Assembly: GCF_001642695.1 (NCBI RefSeq)
Contig: NZ_LWCC02000005.1
Coordinates: forward strand, 2,530,901 to 2,586,776
Length of the DNA stretch: 55,876 nucleotides
From: Streptomyces chilikensis
Lineage (GTDB): Bacteria > Actinomycetota > Actinomycetes > Streptomycetales > Streptomycetaceae
Direction of reading: 5' to 3'
Of the stretch, positions 28,463 through 36,439 are shown piece after piece. The position numbers and the translations under genes are program-made. Position 1 is the first letter of the stretch. The number at the start of each line of letters is the position of its first letter. The notes under the pieces were generated by a model. The model was not told where the DNA came from. It ran no database searches and was given only the letters and a program-made list of their open reading frames with translations.

Positions 28463-28596
28463 CCGCCACCACGACCACCCACGACCACCCACGGTCACCA
28501 CGACCACCACGGCCACCACCGGCACCGTGCCCGCCACCGCCTCGGCGGGCGGGCCGCCCGGACGCCGCGCCCGGACGCCGCGCCCGGACGCCGCGC
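28463..28596. repeat. Simple and 13-bp tandem repeats between convergent genes
   Basis: Between the ATPase gene and cbiO lies low-complexity DNA: CCACCACGAC/CACCCACGAC-type repeats (about 28463-28527), then three exact copies of the 13-bp unit CCGGACGCCGCGC (28558-28596). No gene is supported in 28424-28661. Some repeat may act as a terminator for the convergent transcripts. Confidence 0.8.
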
Positions 28597-28661
28597 CCGG
28601 ACCCGTGCGGCCTCGTCGCCGAGTCCGTCCGTGGCCCTCCCCTCCCGCCGTGGGGCAGGAC

Positions 28662-29543
28662 CTACCCGGCGGGGGCCGCCGACGGGCCGCCCTCCGCCGC
28701 CCACCGCGCCAGCTCCTCGGCGGTGCGCGGAACGACGCCTCCCGCCGGGGCCGCGCCCCGCGAACGGAGGGCCGCCGCCACCGCCACCCCCCACGGCAGC
28801 CGCAGTCCCGCCTCCGCCAGCGCGTCCGTCCGCGCCAGCACCTCCCCGGCCGTCCCCGTCCGGACCCCGCCCGGCGTCAGCAGCGCCACGTCGTCCGCCC
28901 ACCGCAGCGCCAGGTCCACGTCATGCGTGGCCATCACCACCGTGGTGCCCCCGCCCCGCAGCTCCTCCAGCGTGGCGAGGAGCCGTTCCTGTCCCTCCGG
29001 ATCCAGCCCCGCCGTCGGCTCGTCGAGGACCAGGACCCGCGGCCGCATCGCCACCGCCCCCGCGATCGCCGCCCGCTTGCGCTGCCCGTAGGACAGCAGG
29101 TGCGTGGGCCGGTCGCCCACGCCCGTGATGTCCAGCGCCGCCAGCGCCTCGTCGACCCGCGCCCGCACCTCCTCCTCCGGCAGCCCCAGGTTCAGCGGAC
29201 CGAACGACACGTCCTGCGCGACCGACGCCGCGAACAGCTGGTCGTCCGGGTCCTGCACCACCAGCTGCACGGTGGTCCGCAGCCGGGTCAGTCCCGCCCG
29301 GTCGTAGGAGACCGGCCGGCCCGCCAGCTCCACCCGGCCCGAGCGGGGCCGCAGCCCGCCCCCGAGCAGCCGCATCAGCGTCGTCTTCCCGCTGCCGTTG
29401 CGTCCGAGCAGGGCCAGCGCCCGTCCCCCGCAGACCTCGAAGTCCAGGCCCTCCAGCACCAGGGGCCCGTCCTCGTACCCGAAGGAGACGCCCCGCAGGG
29501 CGACCAGCGGCGACGGCGTCCCGTCCACCGGAATCCCGTTCAT
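28662..29543 (-). CDS. cbiO: Cobalt ECF transporter ATPase CbiO
   Basis: The 293-residue ATP-hydrolysing component of the cobalt importer. Walker A GRNGSGKTTL, Q-loop VVQDPDDQLF, a signature LSYGQRKRAAIAGA (Tyr in place of the usual Gly), Walker B VLVLDEPTAGLD and switch His in ATHDVD are all present. The VQDPDDQLF loop is characteristic of ECF-type ATPases. Its ATG overlaps the cbiQ stop (ATGA). It is the last gene of cbiM-N-Q-O, controlled by the cobalamin riboswitch at 31400-31564. Nickel cannot be excluded by sequence alone, but the riboswitch points to cobalt. Confidence 0.94.
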   Translation of the reverse strand: MNGIPVDGTPSPLVALRGVSFGYEDGPLVLEGLDFEVCGGRALALLGRNGSGKTTLMRLLGGGLRPRSGRVELAGRPVSYDRAGLTRLRTTVQLVVQDPDDQLFAASVAQDVSFGPLNLGLPEEEVRARVDEALAALDITGVGDRPTHLLSYGQRKRAAIAGAVAMRPRVLVLDEPTAGLDPEGQERLLATLEELRGGGTTVVMATHDVDLALRWADDVALLTPGGVRTGTAGEVLARTDALAEAGLRLPWGVAVAAALRSRGAAPAGGVVPRTAEELARWAAEGGPSAAPAG

Positions 29544-30286
29544 GACAGAGGTCCTTCCAGTGCGGTGCCGAGCACCGCGATCGCCACCAGCAGTGCGAGA
29601 CTTCCGCCCACGAATCCCCCGGACACCCGGGTCGGCGGCACCAGGACCCGCAGGGTCCCGTCGTACCCCCGTCCCGCCAGCCCGGACTGCAGCCGCCCCG
29701 CCCGGTCGAAGGCCCGGACGAAGGCGGTGGCGCCGAGCCCGCCCAGCGACCGCCAGGCCGCGGCCCGCGTGGTGTGCCCGAGCCGCGCGGCCTGTGCCTG
29801 CCGGACCTGCCGCACCGCGTCGAGCAGCAGGAACGCCATCCGGTACGTCACCACCGCCACGTCCACCACCGCCGCCGGCACCCCCGCCCGCACCAGCCGG
29901 GGCAGCAGGTCCGACATCGGCGTGGTGAACGCGAACACCAGCACCCCCAGCGAGGCCGCGGAGCTCCGCAGCAGCAGCTCCCCGGCCCGCACCGCCCCGT
30001 CCGGCGCGAGCCCCACCAGGTCCGGGCCGCCGACCCGCACCAGCAGCGTCACCGCTCCGGTGACGCAGAACCCCAGCGGCACCCGGTACGCCCGCCACAG
30101 CCGCCCGGCCGGCACCCGCGCGGGTCCCAGCAGCACGGCCAGCGCCGCCGCCAGAACCAGAGCCGCCCCCGGCCACGGCGGCAGCACGACGGCGAGCAGC
30201 GTGAGCCCGAGCCCGAGCACCGCCTTGTCCACAGGATGACGGCGGCGCCAGCGACTGCTGTGCGCCGCCGCGTCGATCGACAGCAC
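29540..30286 (-). CDS. cbiQ: Cobalt ECF transporter membrane component CbiQ
   Basis: The 248-residue T component that couples ATP hydrolysis to the substrate-binding CbiM. GTG start at 30286, giving VLSIDAAAHSSRWRRRHPV, the usual opening of Streptomyces CbiQ. It has membrane segments (AVLGLGLTLLAVVLPPWPG, ALVLAAALAVLLG, VVDVAVVTYRMAFLLLDAV) and the ATPase-contacting coupling helices near QAARLGHTTRAAAWRSLGGL and AGRLQSGLAGRGYDG, with the A-R-G signature. Six bases separate it from the cbiN stop. Confidence 0.92.
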   Translation of the reverse strand: MLSIDAAAHSSRWRRRHPVDKAVLGLGLTLLAVVLPPWPGAALVLAAALAVLLGPARVPAGRLWRAYRVPLGFCVTGAVTLLVRVGGPDLVGLAPDGAVRAGELLLRSSAASLGVLVFAFTTPMSDLLPRLVRAGVPAAVVDVAVVTYRMAFLLLDAVRQVRQAQAARLGHTTRAAAWRSLGGLGATAFVRAFDRAGRLQSGLAGRGYDGTLRVLVPPTRVSGGFVGGSLALLVAIAVLGTALEGPLS

Positions 30287-30291
30287 AGGCG

Positions 30292-30663
30292 TCAGACCCG
30301 CCCGGGATCCGCGTCGTCCGCGGGCGGGGGCCCGGAGGCCGCACCGCTCGCCGCCGCCGCGGCCCGCGCCTCGCCCTGACGCCGGCCGCGCCACAGCCCC
30401 AGGCAGTACGCGACGACCCCCGCGCCCACCGCCGCCTGCACCGCGAACAGCCCCGACTCGACCTCGCCGGACGGCGGTTCGTAGACCGGCGAGAACCAGG
30501 GGCGGTAGTCCGGGTCGATCTCCGTGATCGCCGTCTCCGCCTCGGCGTCCGCCCCGGCGAACGGCTCGGCCTTGTGATCGCCCAGCCCCAGCACCACCGG
30601 CAGCACCGCGATCAGCACGACGGCCAGCACCAGCAGCACATTGACGCGCGCGTTCCGCCTCAT
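30292..30663 (-). CDS. cbiN: Cobalt transporter accessory protein CbiN
   Basis: A 123-residue two-helix membrane protein: [20 protein letters not shown] at the N-terminus and [21 protein letters not shown] later, with an outside loop containing [20 protein letters not shown] and [20 protein letters not shown]. The FAGADAEAE-x-I-x-E-PWF pattern is typical of CbiN, which assists metal insertion into CbiM. Its ATG overlaps the cbiM stop (ATGA). The Ala/Pro-rich cytoplasmic tail is longer than usual. Confidence 0.92.
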   Translation of the reverse strand: MRRNARVNVLLVLAVVLIAVLPVVLGLGDHKAEPFAGADAEAETAITEIDPDYRPWFSPVYEPPSGEVESGLFAVQAAVGAGVVAYCLGLWRGRRQGEARAAAAASGAASGPPPADDADPGRV

Positions 30664-31358
30664 CGGGTCACCGCCTCGGCGCCGGCCTTGCCGCGCCCGC
30701 CCGCCTGCAGGCCCAGACGGGCCAGTTCACCCGCGTTCGACTGCAGGAGCAGCCGCACGACGAGCACCGTGAGCAGTCCTTCGCTCACCGCCAGCGGGAT
30801 CTGCGTCACGGCGAAGATGGACCCGAACTTGCCCAGCGCGCCCAGGAATCCGCTGACCGGGTCCGGGAACGCCAGCGCGAGCTGCACGCTGGTGACGCAG
30901 TAGGTGCTGAGGTCGGCGACGAACGCGGCGCAGAACACCGCCACTTCCAGCCGCGCCCCGAGCCCGCGGGCGAGCCGGTACACCCCGTACCCCGCCCAGG
31001 GCCCCACCACGGCCATCGAGAAGACGTTGGCCCCGAGCGTGGTCAGCCCGCCGTGCGCGAGCAACAGGGCCTGGAACAGCAGGGTGACGGTCCCCAGGAC
31101 CGCCACCACAGGGGGCCGGAACAGCACCGCCCCCAGCCCGCTCCCGGTGGGGTGCGAGCAACTGCCGGTGACGGACGGCAGCTTGAGCGCCGACAGGACG
31201 AACATGAACGCACCCGAAGCCCCGAGCAGCAGGGTGCTCTCCGGATGTTCCCGCACTTCACGGGTGAGTTGGCGAACTCCGTGGACGACGAACGGAGCTG
31301 ACGCGGCGACCCAGGCGATCGCGTGCGCCGGAGGAAGGAAACCCTCGGCTATGTGCAT
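30660..31358 (-). CDS. cbiM: Cobalt ECF transporter substrate-binding component CbiM
   Basis: The 232-residue membrane S component. It begins [16 protein letters not shown]; in this family the mature N-terminus with His2 forms the square-planar Co2+ site, and these residues are present. Further family motifs are [27 protein letters not shown] (split over helices) and [20 protein letters not shown]. First gene of the operon, directly behind the cobalamin riboswitch, with GGAGG-like sequence within the riboswitch-gene spacer (GAAGGAAACC lies after the start on the opposite strand and is irrelevant). Confidence 0.95.
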   Translation of the reverse strand: MHIAEGFLPPAHAIAWVAASAPFVVHGVRQLTREVREHPESTLLLGASGAFMFVLSALKLPSVTGSCSHPTGSGLGAVLFRPPVVAVLGTVTLLFQALLLAHGGLTTLGANVFSMAVVGPWAGYGVYRLARGLGARLEVAVFCAAFVADLSTYCVTSVQLALAFPDPVSGFLGALGKFGSIFAVTQIPLAVSEGLLTVLVVRLLLQSNAGELARLGLQAGGRGKAGAEAVTR

Positions 31359-31399
31359 GGCTCAGCAGACCCTCTCCAGCACCTCGTGGATGGACGACG

Positions 31400-31564
31400 C
31401 GCCTTGGCCGGTCTCCTGGCTGACGGGTACCACACGCCCGTGCTCCGCCTTCCCGGGTCCGTGAGGACCCAGTGGCTGCCCGCGAGGGCCGGAGCCGGAC
31501 TTCCCGATCACAGTGGCGAGGGCCGCACCGGCATCACACCGGATTTCCCGTTCACCAAGGCCTT
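31400..31564 (-). promoter_or_regulatory. Cobalamin (B12) riboswitch
   Basis: Read on the minus strand, bases 31564 to 31400 contain GGGAAATCCGGTGTGATGCC, then CGGCCCTCGCCACTGTGATC, and later the B12 box AGCCAGGAGACC, the conserved core of the adenosylcobalamin riboswitch. GGCCTTGG at the 5' end and CCAAGGC at the 3' end pair to form P1. It ends about 42 bases before the cbiM start and should turn the cobalt importer off when B12 is plentiful. Confidence 0.95.
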
Positions 31565-31710
31565 GTGACAGTAATCCGGCGTCCCGTCCACTGACAAGGC
31601 GACCCCTTCCGGCCCCGGCCCCCGGGCCGTGGCTCCTGGACGCGGGATGCGTGACGCGGGACGCCGGGAGCGAGGGGAGGCGGGCCCGCCCCGGCCGGGC
31701 CCGGCCCGCC

Positions 31711-32259
31711 TCAGCCGCGGTCCCGGTCCAGCCCCCACGTCTGCAGGGCGTACGGCCGCCCCTTCTCCACCCCTGTGATCAACGGCACGTCGAGCAGCCG
31801 GAAGCCGGCCCGGGCCGCCACGGCGGCACTCGCCGCGTTCTCCGCCTCCAGTTCGAGGATCACCCGCTCCGCCCCCAGCTCCTCGAAGGCGTACCCGGCC
31901 ATCACCCGCACCGCCCGCGCCGCCAGACCCCGCCCCCGGTGCGCCGGCCCCACCGCGTACCCCAGCTCCGTCCCCTCCGGGGCGCGCCGCAGCATCACCT
32001 CACCGAGCGGCGCGCCGCCGTCGACCGTGATGGCGAGCAGGATGCTCGTCCCCTCCGCCCGCAGCTCCCGGGACCGCGCCAGCCGCGTGCGCCCGGCCGC
32101 CTCGTCGAACGGCGAGACGATCGGGGTCCAGTACGCGATGTCCGGGTGGTCGAACAACGCGGGCATCGCCGCCAGGTCGTCCTCCGTCCAGTCCCGTAGG
32201 ACGAGCCCTTCCCCCCGCAGCTCCATGCGTGCGGGAAAGGGCGACGTGTCGTTGCTCAT
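31711..32259 (-). CDS. GNAT-family N-acetyltransferase
   Basis: A 182-residue RimJ/RimL-type acetyltransferase. It shows MELRGEGLVLRDWTEDDLAA, the core strand LGYAVGPAHRGRGLAARAVR (acetyl-CoA pyrophosphate loop R/Q-x-x-G-x-G/A as HRGRGLA) and VILELEAENAASAAVAARAGF. ATG at 32259 follows AGGAGG with 8-base spacing. Substrate unknown: this class acetylates ribosomal protein N-termini, antibiotics or amino acids. Isolated between the cobalt operon and the ECF41 module. Confidence 0.88.
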   Translation of the reverse strand: MSNDTSPFPARMELRGEGLVLRDWTEDDLAAMPALFDHPDIAYWTPIVSPFDEAAGRTRLARSRELRAEGTSILLAITVDGGAPLGEVMLRRAPEGTELGYAVGPAHRGRGLAARAVRVMAGYAFEELGAERVILELEAENAASAAVAARAGFRLLDVPLITGVEKGRPYALQTWGLDRDRG

Positions 32260-32462
32260 GGGGACGACCTCCTGGCCTGGAACGCGCGGCTGCGCCGGAA
32301 CCGAACTTCCCGCACATCCTTTCGCCCGCCGGCGGGCACTGTCAGGCCGATATCCGGCGCGCGCCGGGAGGCACGCGGGCCCCGGCCGCGCACGGGGCGG
32401 CACGCTCCGGCGCCGCCGCCGTGCCACCGTGCCGCCGGGGCCGCCGGGGCCGGCGGCAGGCT

Positions 32463-33452
32463 TCACGGCCTTGCCGCCCGGCGGGCCCGTTTCACCTCCC
32501 GGTCCAGCGCCCACGCGTCGGCGACCGGCCCGAGGTGGCCGAGCTTGTCGGGGTTGATCACCGCGCGGACGGTCCGGATCCGCCCGTCGGCCACGTCGAG
32601 GACCAGGGCGTGCAGGACCCTGCCGTCCCGGTCGCGGAAGATCGCCCCCGGCTGCCCGTTGACCTCGCGCCGCTGGAACGTGATGCCGACCTCGGCCATG
32701 AGCGGGTACACGGCGGCGAGCAGCCGGGCCGCGTTCTCCGCGCCGGCCACGGCCCTGGCCAGTCGAGGCGCCTTCCCGCCGCTGTCGCCGACCATCCGCA
32801 CGTCCGCGGCGAGCAGCTGCCGCAGCCCGGCGACGTCGCCCAGGGACAGCGCCCCGAAGAACCGCTCCGCCAGCTCCTGCCGTTCCCGCCGGTCGGCCTC
32901 GAAGCGGGGACGGCCCTCCGCCATGTGCCGCCGCGCCCGCACCAGGAGCTGCCGGCAGGCCGCCTCCGAGCGCCCCACCGCCGAGGCGATCTCGTCGAAC
33001 CCGAAGGCGAACACCTCGCGCAGCACGAACACCGACCGCTCCAGCGGACTGAGCCGCTCCAGGAGCAGCAGCGCCGCCATCGACACCGAGTCGGCCAGCT
33101 CCGCGGCACGTGCCGGGTCCTGGTACGGGTCGTCCAGCAACGGCTCCGGCAGCCACGGCCCGACGTACTTCTCCCGCCGTACCCGGGCGGAACGCAGGAC
33201 GTCGATGGAAATCCGGGTGACGGTGGCCGACAGGAACGCCCTGACCGACTCCGGCCGGGTCGTCGAGGCGTCGAAGCGCAGCCACGCCTCCTGCACCGCG
33301 TCCTCCGCCTCGCCGACGCTCCCCAGGACGCGGTACGCGATCGAGAACAGCAGCGGCCTGAGCTCCTCGAACTCCGCGACCCTGCCGTTCCGGTCGGTCC
33401 CGTCGGCCCGGTCGGCCCGGTCGGCCGTGCCGGTCCCGTCGACCCCGTGCAT
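32463..33452 (-). CDS. sigJ: ECF41-group RNA polymerase sigma factor (SigJ-like)
   Basis: A 329-residue sigma factor with regions 2 and 4 (about 30-195: FSIAYRVLGSVGEAEDAVQE, RLSPLERSVFVLREVFAFGF, EIASAVGRSEAACRQLLVRA) fused to a SnoaL-like C-terminal domain (about 205-315). ECF41 hallmarks are visible: GPWLPEPL in the linker between regions 2 and 4 and NPDKL near the C-terminus. In this group the fused domain replaces a separate anti-sigma factor. It lies 39 bases downstream of the carboxymuconolactone-decarboxylase-like gene, the classical ECF41 partner. Slippage-prone 9-bp repeats (GTCGGCCCG) encode part of residues 5-20. Confidence 0.93.
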   Translation of the reverse strand: MHGVDGTGTADRADRADGTDRNGRVAEFEELRPLLFSIAYRVLGSVGEAEDAVQEAWLRFDASTTRPESVRAFLSATVTRISIDVLRSARVRREKYVGPWLPEPLLDDPYQDPARAAELADSVSMAALLLLERLSPLERSVFVLREVFAFGFDEIASAVGRSEAACRQLLVRARRHMAEGRPRFEADRRERQELAERFFGALSLGDVAGLRQLLAADVRMVGDSGGKAPRLARAVAGAENAARLLAAVYPLMAEVGITFQRREVNGQPGAIFRDRDGRVLHALVLDVADGRIRTVRAVINPDKLGHLGPVADAWALDREVKRARRAARP

Positions 33453-33491
33453 GTCCGGCTCCCCTCGTCGGAACGGGCGTGGCCCGGTGGC

Positions 33492-33965
33492 TCAGTGGAA
33501 CTGACCGGCCTGGTAGTCCCCGGCCGGCTGCCGGGTGACGATGTTCAGCCGGTTGGCCGCGTTCATGAACGAGATCGCCAGCACCAGGGCGGCGAGCTGG
33601 TCCTCGTCGAAGTGCTCGGCGGCGCGCGCCCACACCTCGTCGCTGACGCCCTCGCCCGCGTCGGCGACCCGCGTCGCCCGCTCCGCCAGCTCCAGCGCCG
33701 CCCGCTCGGCCTCGGTGTAGACGGTCGCCTCGCGCCACACCGCGACCAGGGCGAGCCGCACCGCCGACTCCCCGGCGGCGGCGGCCTCCTTGGTGTGCAT
33801 GTCCACGCAGACGGCGCACCCGTTGATCTGGCTCACCCGCAGGGCCACCAGCTCCTGCAGCGCGGCGGGCAGCGGCGCCTCCTTGATCGCCCGGCCCGCC
33901 GCCATGAAGTGCCTGAGGACCTTGCCGGCGCCCGGGTTGGTCAGGAAGTCCAGTCGCGCGTCCAT
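33492..33965 (-). CDS. Carboxymuconolactone decarboxylase/AhpD-like protein
   Basis: A 157-residue AhpD-fold protein with the redox/proton-relay motif Cys50-x2-Cys53-x3-His57 (GCAVCVDMHTKEA) preceded by Glu in LQELVALRVSQ. Proteins of this type reduce peroxides or act as thiol-disulphide oxidoreductases, and they are the usual target gene beside ECF41 sigma factors. GGAGGA precedes the ATG at 33965. The promoter at 34009-34035 matches the ECF41 consensus, so the sigma factor probably drives this gene and itself. Confidence 0.92.
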   Translation of the reverse strand: MDARLDFLTNPGAGKVLRHFMAAGRAIKEAPLPAALQELVALRVSQINGCAVCVDMHTKEAAAAGESAVRLALVAVWREATVYTEAERAALELAERATRVADAGEGVSDEVWARAAEHFDEDQLAALVLAISFMNAANRLNIVTRQPAGDYQAGQFH

Positions 33966-34008
33966 CGTGTGCTCCTCCGTGCTCGTCGGTGGGTGGTTCC
34001 GTTCCCTG

Positions 34009-34035
34009 GACGAGACAGCCGCGCTCCCCGTGACA
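34009..34035 (-). promoter_or_regulatory. ECF41-type promoter upstream of the AhpD-like gene
   Basis: On the minus strand TGTCACG (34035-34029) is followed by 16 bases and CGTC (34012-34009). The ECF41 consensus as I know it is TGTCACA-N16-CGTC, so six of seven -35 bases and all four -10 bases agree, with exact spacing. The 5' leader to the ATG at 33965 would be about 40 bases. Confidence 0.75.
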
Positions 34036-34116
34036 TCACCCCGCCTGTGACCTACGTCTCGGCCGGGCGGACCGGGGCCGGCGTGGCACCGGGCGGGCCC
34101 CGGGCACGGACCACCC

Positions 34117-34398
34117 CTACCTCGGCGGCGCGGTCCCCCGCCCCGGTTCCCCGGTGCGGTCGGAGGCGGGCGGAAGCACCTCTCCCCGGACGATCCGGGG
34201 AGGGGAGGAGGGCGCCGTCTCCGCGGGACGCGGCTCCGCCCGCGCCTCCTTGCGCCTCTCCTCCTTCATGGCGCGGGCCTCCGCCTTGAGGATGCGTGCC
34301 GACCTGCCCGCGGAGCGGGCCAGTCCGGGAAGCTTCCTGGCGCAGAGGAGGACGATCACGACGATGAGGACGACGGCCAGTTCGCTGAGACCGAGCAT
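34117..34398 (-). CDS. TatA-like twin-arginine translocase subunit
   Basis: A 93-residue protein with the TatA/B plan: short N-terminal helix (LGLSELAVVLIVVIVLLCA), hinge KLPGLARSAG, amphipathic basic helix (RSARILKAEARAMKEERRKE) and a disordered Pro-rich tail. It lacks the usual FG hinge (here CARKLP), and is not next to tatC, so it is probably an accessory paralogue. ATG at 34398 after AAGGAG. Located downstream of, and in the same direction as, the YeaQ-like gene. Confidence 0.8.
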   Translation of the reverse strand: MLGLSELAVVLIVVIVLLCARKLPGLARSAGRSARILKAEARAMKEERRKEARAEPRPAETAPSSPPRIVRGEVLPPASDRTGEPGRGTAPPR

Positions 34399-34481
34399 GG
34401 TGTCCGTGCTCCTTGGGGAGTGCCCGGGCGGGCCGGTGGAGGGGAGGGCGAAGGCGCCGGTGACGACCCCGGTGGGCCGGG

Positions 34482-34748
34482 TCAGCCCCGGGCGCGGCCG
34501 AACAGCAGGCGGTAGGCGATCAGCAGCAGCAGGGCGCCCGCGATCGCCGAGCCCCAGGTCGCGAGGTCGAAGAACGCGCGCTGCACGGGCCGGTCGAAGA
34601 GTTCGGAGGAGAGCCAGCCGCCGAGGAAGGCTCCGGCGATGCCGATGGCGGTCGTGCCGAGGCAGCCGCCCGGGTCGCGTCCGGGCAGGAGGGCCTTGGC
34701 GACGGCTCCTGCCAGCAGTCCCAGCACCAGCCATGCGATGACGCCCAT
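34482..34748 (-). CDS. GlsB/YeaQ/YmgE-family small membrane protein
   Basis: An 88-residue protein with three hydrophobic segments (MGVIAWLVLGLLAGAVAKAL, GTTAIGIAGAFLGGWLSSEL, AIAGALLLLIAYRLLF) and the family signature LLPGRDPGGCLGTTAIGIAGA. Members are stress-associated transglycosylase-associated proteins of unclear activity. Divergent from blaI with the 16-bp palindrome between them, so it may be under BlaI control. Confidence 0.9.
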   Translation of the reverse strand: MGVIAWLVLGLLAGAVAKALLPGRDPGGCLGTTAIGIAGAFLGGWLSSELFDRPVQRAFFDLATWGSAIAGALLLLIAYRLLFGRARG

Positions 34749-34813
34749 GTCGTGCGCTCCTCTCGGTCCCCGTCGTCGGTCCGGGCGGGCGCGCCCTCGG
34801 GGACGAGCCTGAA

Positions 34814-34829
34814 TCTACATGCATGTAGA
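34814..34829. promoter_or_regulatory. 16-bp perfect palindrome, putative BlaI operator
   Basis: TCTACATGCATGTAGA (34814-34829) is a perfect palindrome between the YeaQ-like gene and blaI. It contains TACA...TGTA half-sites as in BlaI/MecI operators, although the classical spacing between them is 2 bases and here it is 4. The core TCTAC-N6-GTAGA recurs at 37546-37561. Confidence 0.6.
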
Positions 34830-34946
34830 ACATCGGTCGAGGGGGGTGGCCGCCGGCCGCGGGCCTCCGCCGGCGGCGGTGGGTTCCGCGGAGGTCTATA
34901 CGATGTCGGCCCGGGAAACGGGCGGCGGCGGAAGGGAGATCGGGAC

Positions 34947-35333
34947 GTGGCGGAGCAGCGGGCATCCCGGCGGCGGGGGCAGGGGGAGCTGGAGGCGCTG
35001 GTCCTGTCGGCCCTGCAGGAGGCGGACGGTCCGGCGACGGCCGGCTGGGTGCAGGAACGCCTGGGCGGCGGCCTCGCCTACACCACCGTGGTCACCATCC
35101 TGACCAGGCTGCTGGCCAAGGGCGCGGTCACCCGGGAGCGCGCCGGGCGGTCGTTCGCCTGGACGCCGGCGTCGGACCACGCCGGTCTGGCCGCCCGGAA
35201 GATGCGCCGGGTGCTGGACGCGGAGAACGACCGGGAGGCCGTGCTGGCCAGCTTCGTCACCGGTCTCGGACCGGACGACGAGCGCCTGCTGCGGGAGCTC
35301 CTCGACCGGCCGGGGAGCGAAGGGGACGACTGA
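34947..35333 (+). CDS. BlaI/MecI/CopY-family repressor
   Basis: A 128-residue winged-helix repressor, GTG start at 34947 after GGAAGGGAG. Family motifs are GELEALVLSALQEADGPATA, GWVQERLGGGLAYTTVVTIL (recognition helix) and LLAKGAVTRERAGRSFAWTP. The C-terminal helices dimerise; the Asn-Phe cleavage site of MecI-type proteins is not clearly visible. It is followed after 4 bases by an M56 metallopeptidase gene, the usual sensor partner. Confidence 0.93.
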   Translation: MAEQRASRRRGQGELEALVLSALQEADGPATAGWVQERLGGGLAYTTVVTILTRLLAKGAVTRERAGRSFAWTPASDHAGLAARKMRRVLDAENDREAVLASFVTGLGPDDERLLRELLDRPGSEGDD

Positions 35334-35337
35334 CCTC

Positions 35338-36273
35338 ATGGGGGTGTTCGTCTTCCTGCCGCTGGTGCTGCCGCTGACGGCCTGGCCGGTGGCCCGCCTC
35401 GCCGAGCAACGGCTGCACCCGCGGACCGCGACACGGCTGCTGACCGTGGTCGCCGCGGTGATGGCGGCCTGCAGCACGGTCTGCCTGGGCCTGCTGATGG
35501 TGGTCGGCACCGCGCAGCTGCCCGGGAACCCGCTGCCGGACGGCTGGTCGGACCCCGAGGTGCGGGAGGCGGTCCCCTACGACGAGGTGGCCGGGAAGGC
35601 GGCGATTCCCGCCCTGTGCGCGGTGCTCGTCCTGTGCGGCCGGACGCTGTGGCGGCACGGCCGGACGCGGTGCCGCGCCCACCGTGCGCTGGCCGGTCTG
35701 CCGGACACGGAGGTCGCGGTGCTGCGGGACGACGCCCCGTACGCGTACGCGCTTCCCGGCGGCGGCCGGAGGGGCCGCGTGGTGGTCACCACCGCCCTCC
35801 TCGACAGCCTGCGGTCGGCCGAGCGGCGGGCGCTGTTCGCCCACGAGCGGTCCCATCTCGCGGCCCGCCACCACCGCTTCCTCCTCGCGGTGCGCCTGGC
35901 GGCGCAGGCCAACCCGTTCCTGCGGCCGCTGCGCACCGCGGTGTCGTACACGACGGAGCGGTGGGCGGACGAGGACGCCGCGCAGGCGGTCGGCAGCCGC
36001 CGGACCGTGGCCCACGCGATCGGCAGGGCGGCCCTGGTCTCCCGCGGCCCGTCACCGGCCGCCCTGCCCGGCTTCGCCGTCGCGGGACCGGTGCCGCGCC
36101 GGGTGGCGGCCCTCCTCGGCCCGGCTCCGGCCGCACGCCGCTGGCCGTCGCTCTTCACCACCGTCGGGCTCGCGGCCTGGGGAGCGGCCGCGGCGACCGC
36201 CGTGTCGGCGATGTCCTCCGCCAACGCGGCCGTCACCATGACCCTCATCCTGTACGCCGCCACACCCCTCTGA
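35338..36273 (+). CDS. M56-family membrane metallopeptidase
   Basis: A 311-residue membrane protease with zinc motif His169-Glu-Arg-Ser-His173 (FAHERSHLAARHH) and a third ligand probably in ERWADEDAA. Membrane helices flank the catalytic part (VFVFLPLVLPLTAWPVARL, LTVVAAVMAACSTVCLGLL, AIPALCAVLVLCG, and SLFTTVGLAAWGAAAATAV at the end). Unlike BlaR1 there is no penicillin-binding sensor domain, so the signal is unknown. It presumably acts with the upstream BlaI repressor in one operon. Confidence 0.92.
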   Translation: MGVFVFLPLVLPLTAWPVARLAEQRLHPRTATRLLTVVAAVMAACSTVCLGLLMVVGTAQLPGNPLPDGWSDPEVREAVPYDEVAGKAAIPALCAVLVLCGRTLWRHGRTRCRAHRALAGLPDTEVAVLRDDAPYAYALPGGGRRGRVVVTTALLDSLRSAERRALFAHERSHLAARHHRFLLAVRLAAQANPFLRPLRTAVSYTTERWADEDAAQAVGSRRTVAHAIGRAALVSRGPSPAALPGFAVAGPVPRRVAALLGPAPAARRWPSLFTTVGLAAWGAAAATAVSAMSSANAAVTMTLILYAATPL

Positions 36274-36439
36274 CCGCCTCCCTTCCCCGGCCGGGCGCCG
36301 GCCCGGCCTGGGAAGGGCGCGTCGTCCGCCCGGGGCCGGAGGCCCCGCCGTGCGGCGGGGCCTCCAGGGCGCGGCGCGCGCCACCGGCTGCCCGGCCTCG
36401 TCGAGGTCCCCGCCGGCTCCGCCGATCACGACGCCGGCG

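Noticed and set aside
28424-28661. CRISPR-like array
   Set aside because: Repeats are short, contiguous and without unique spacers; simple tandem repeats only.
31323-31568. 81-codon plus-strand frame
   Set aside because: Lies across the cobalamin riboswitch of the opposite strand; the RNA structure explains the sequence conservation.
31711-33819. 702-codon frame joining the acetyltransferase to upstream DNA
   Set aside because: The real acetyltransferase starts at 32259 after AGGAGG; the remainder is antisense-like noise over the sigma factor gene in another frame.
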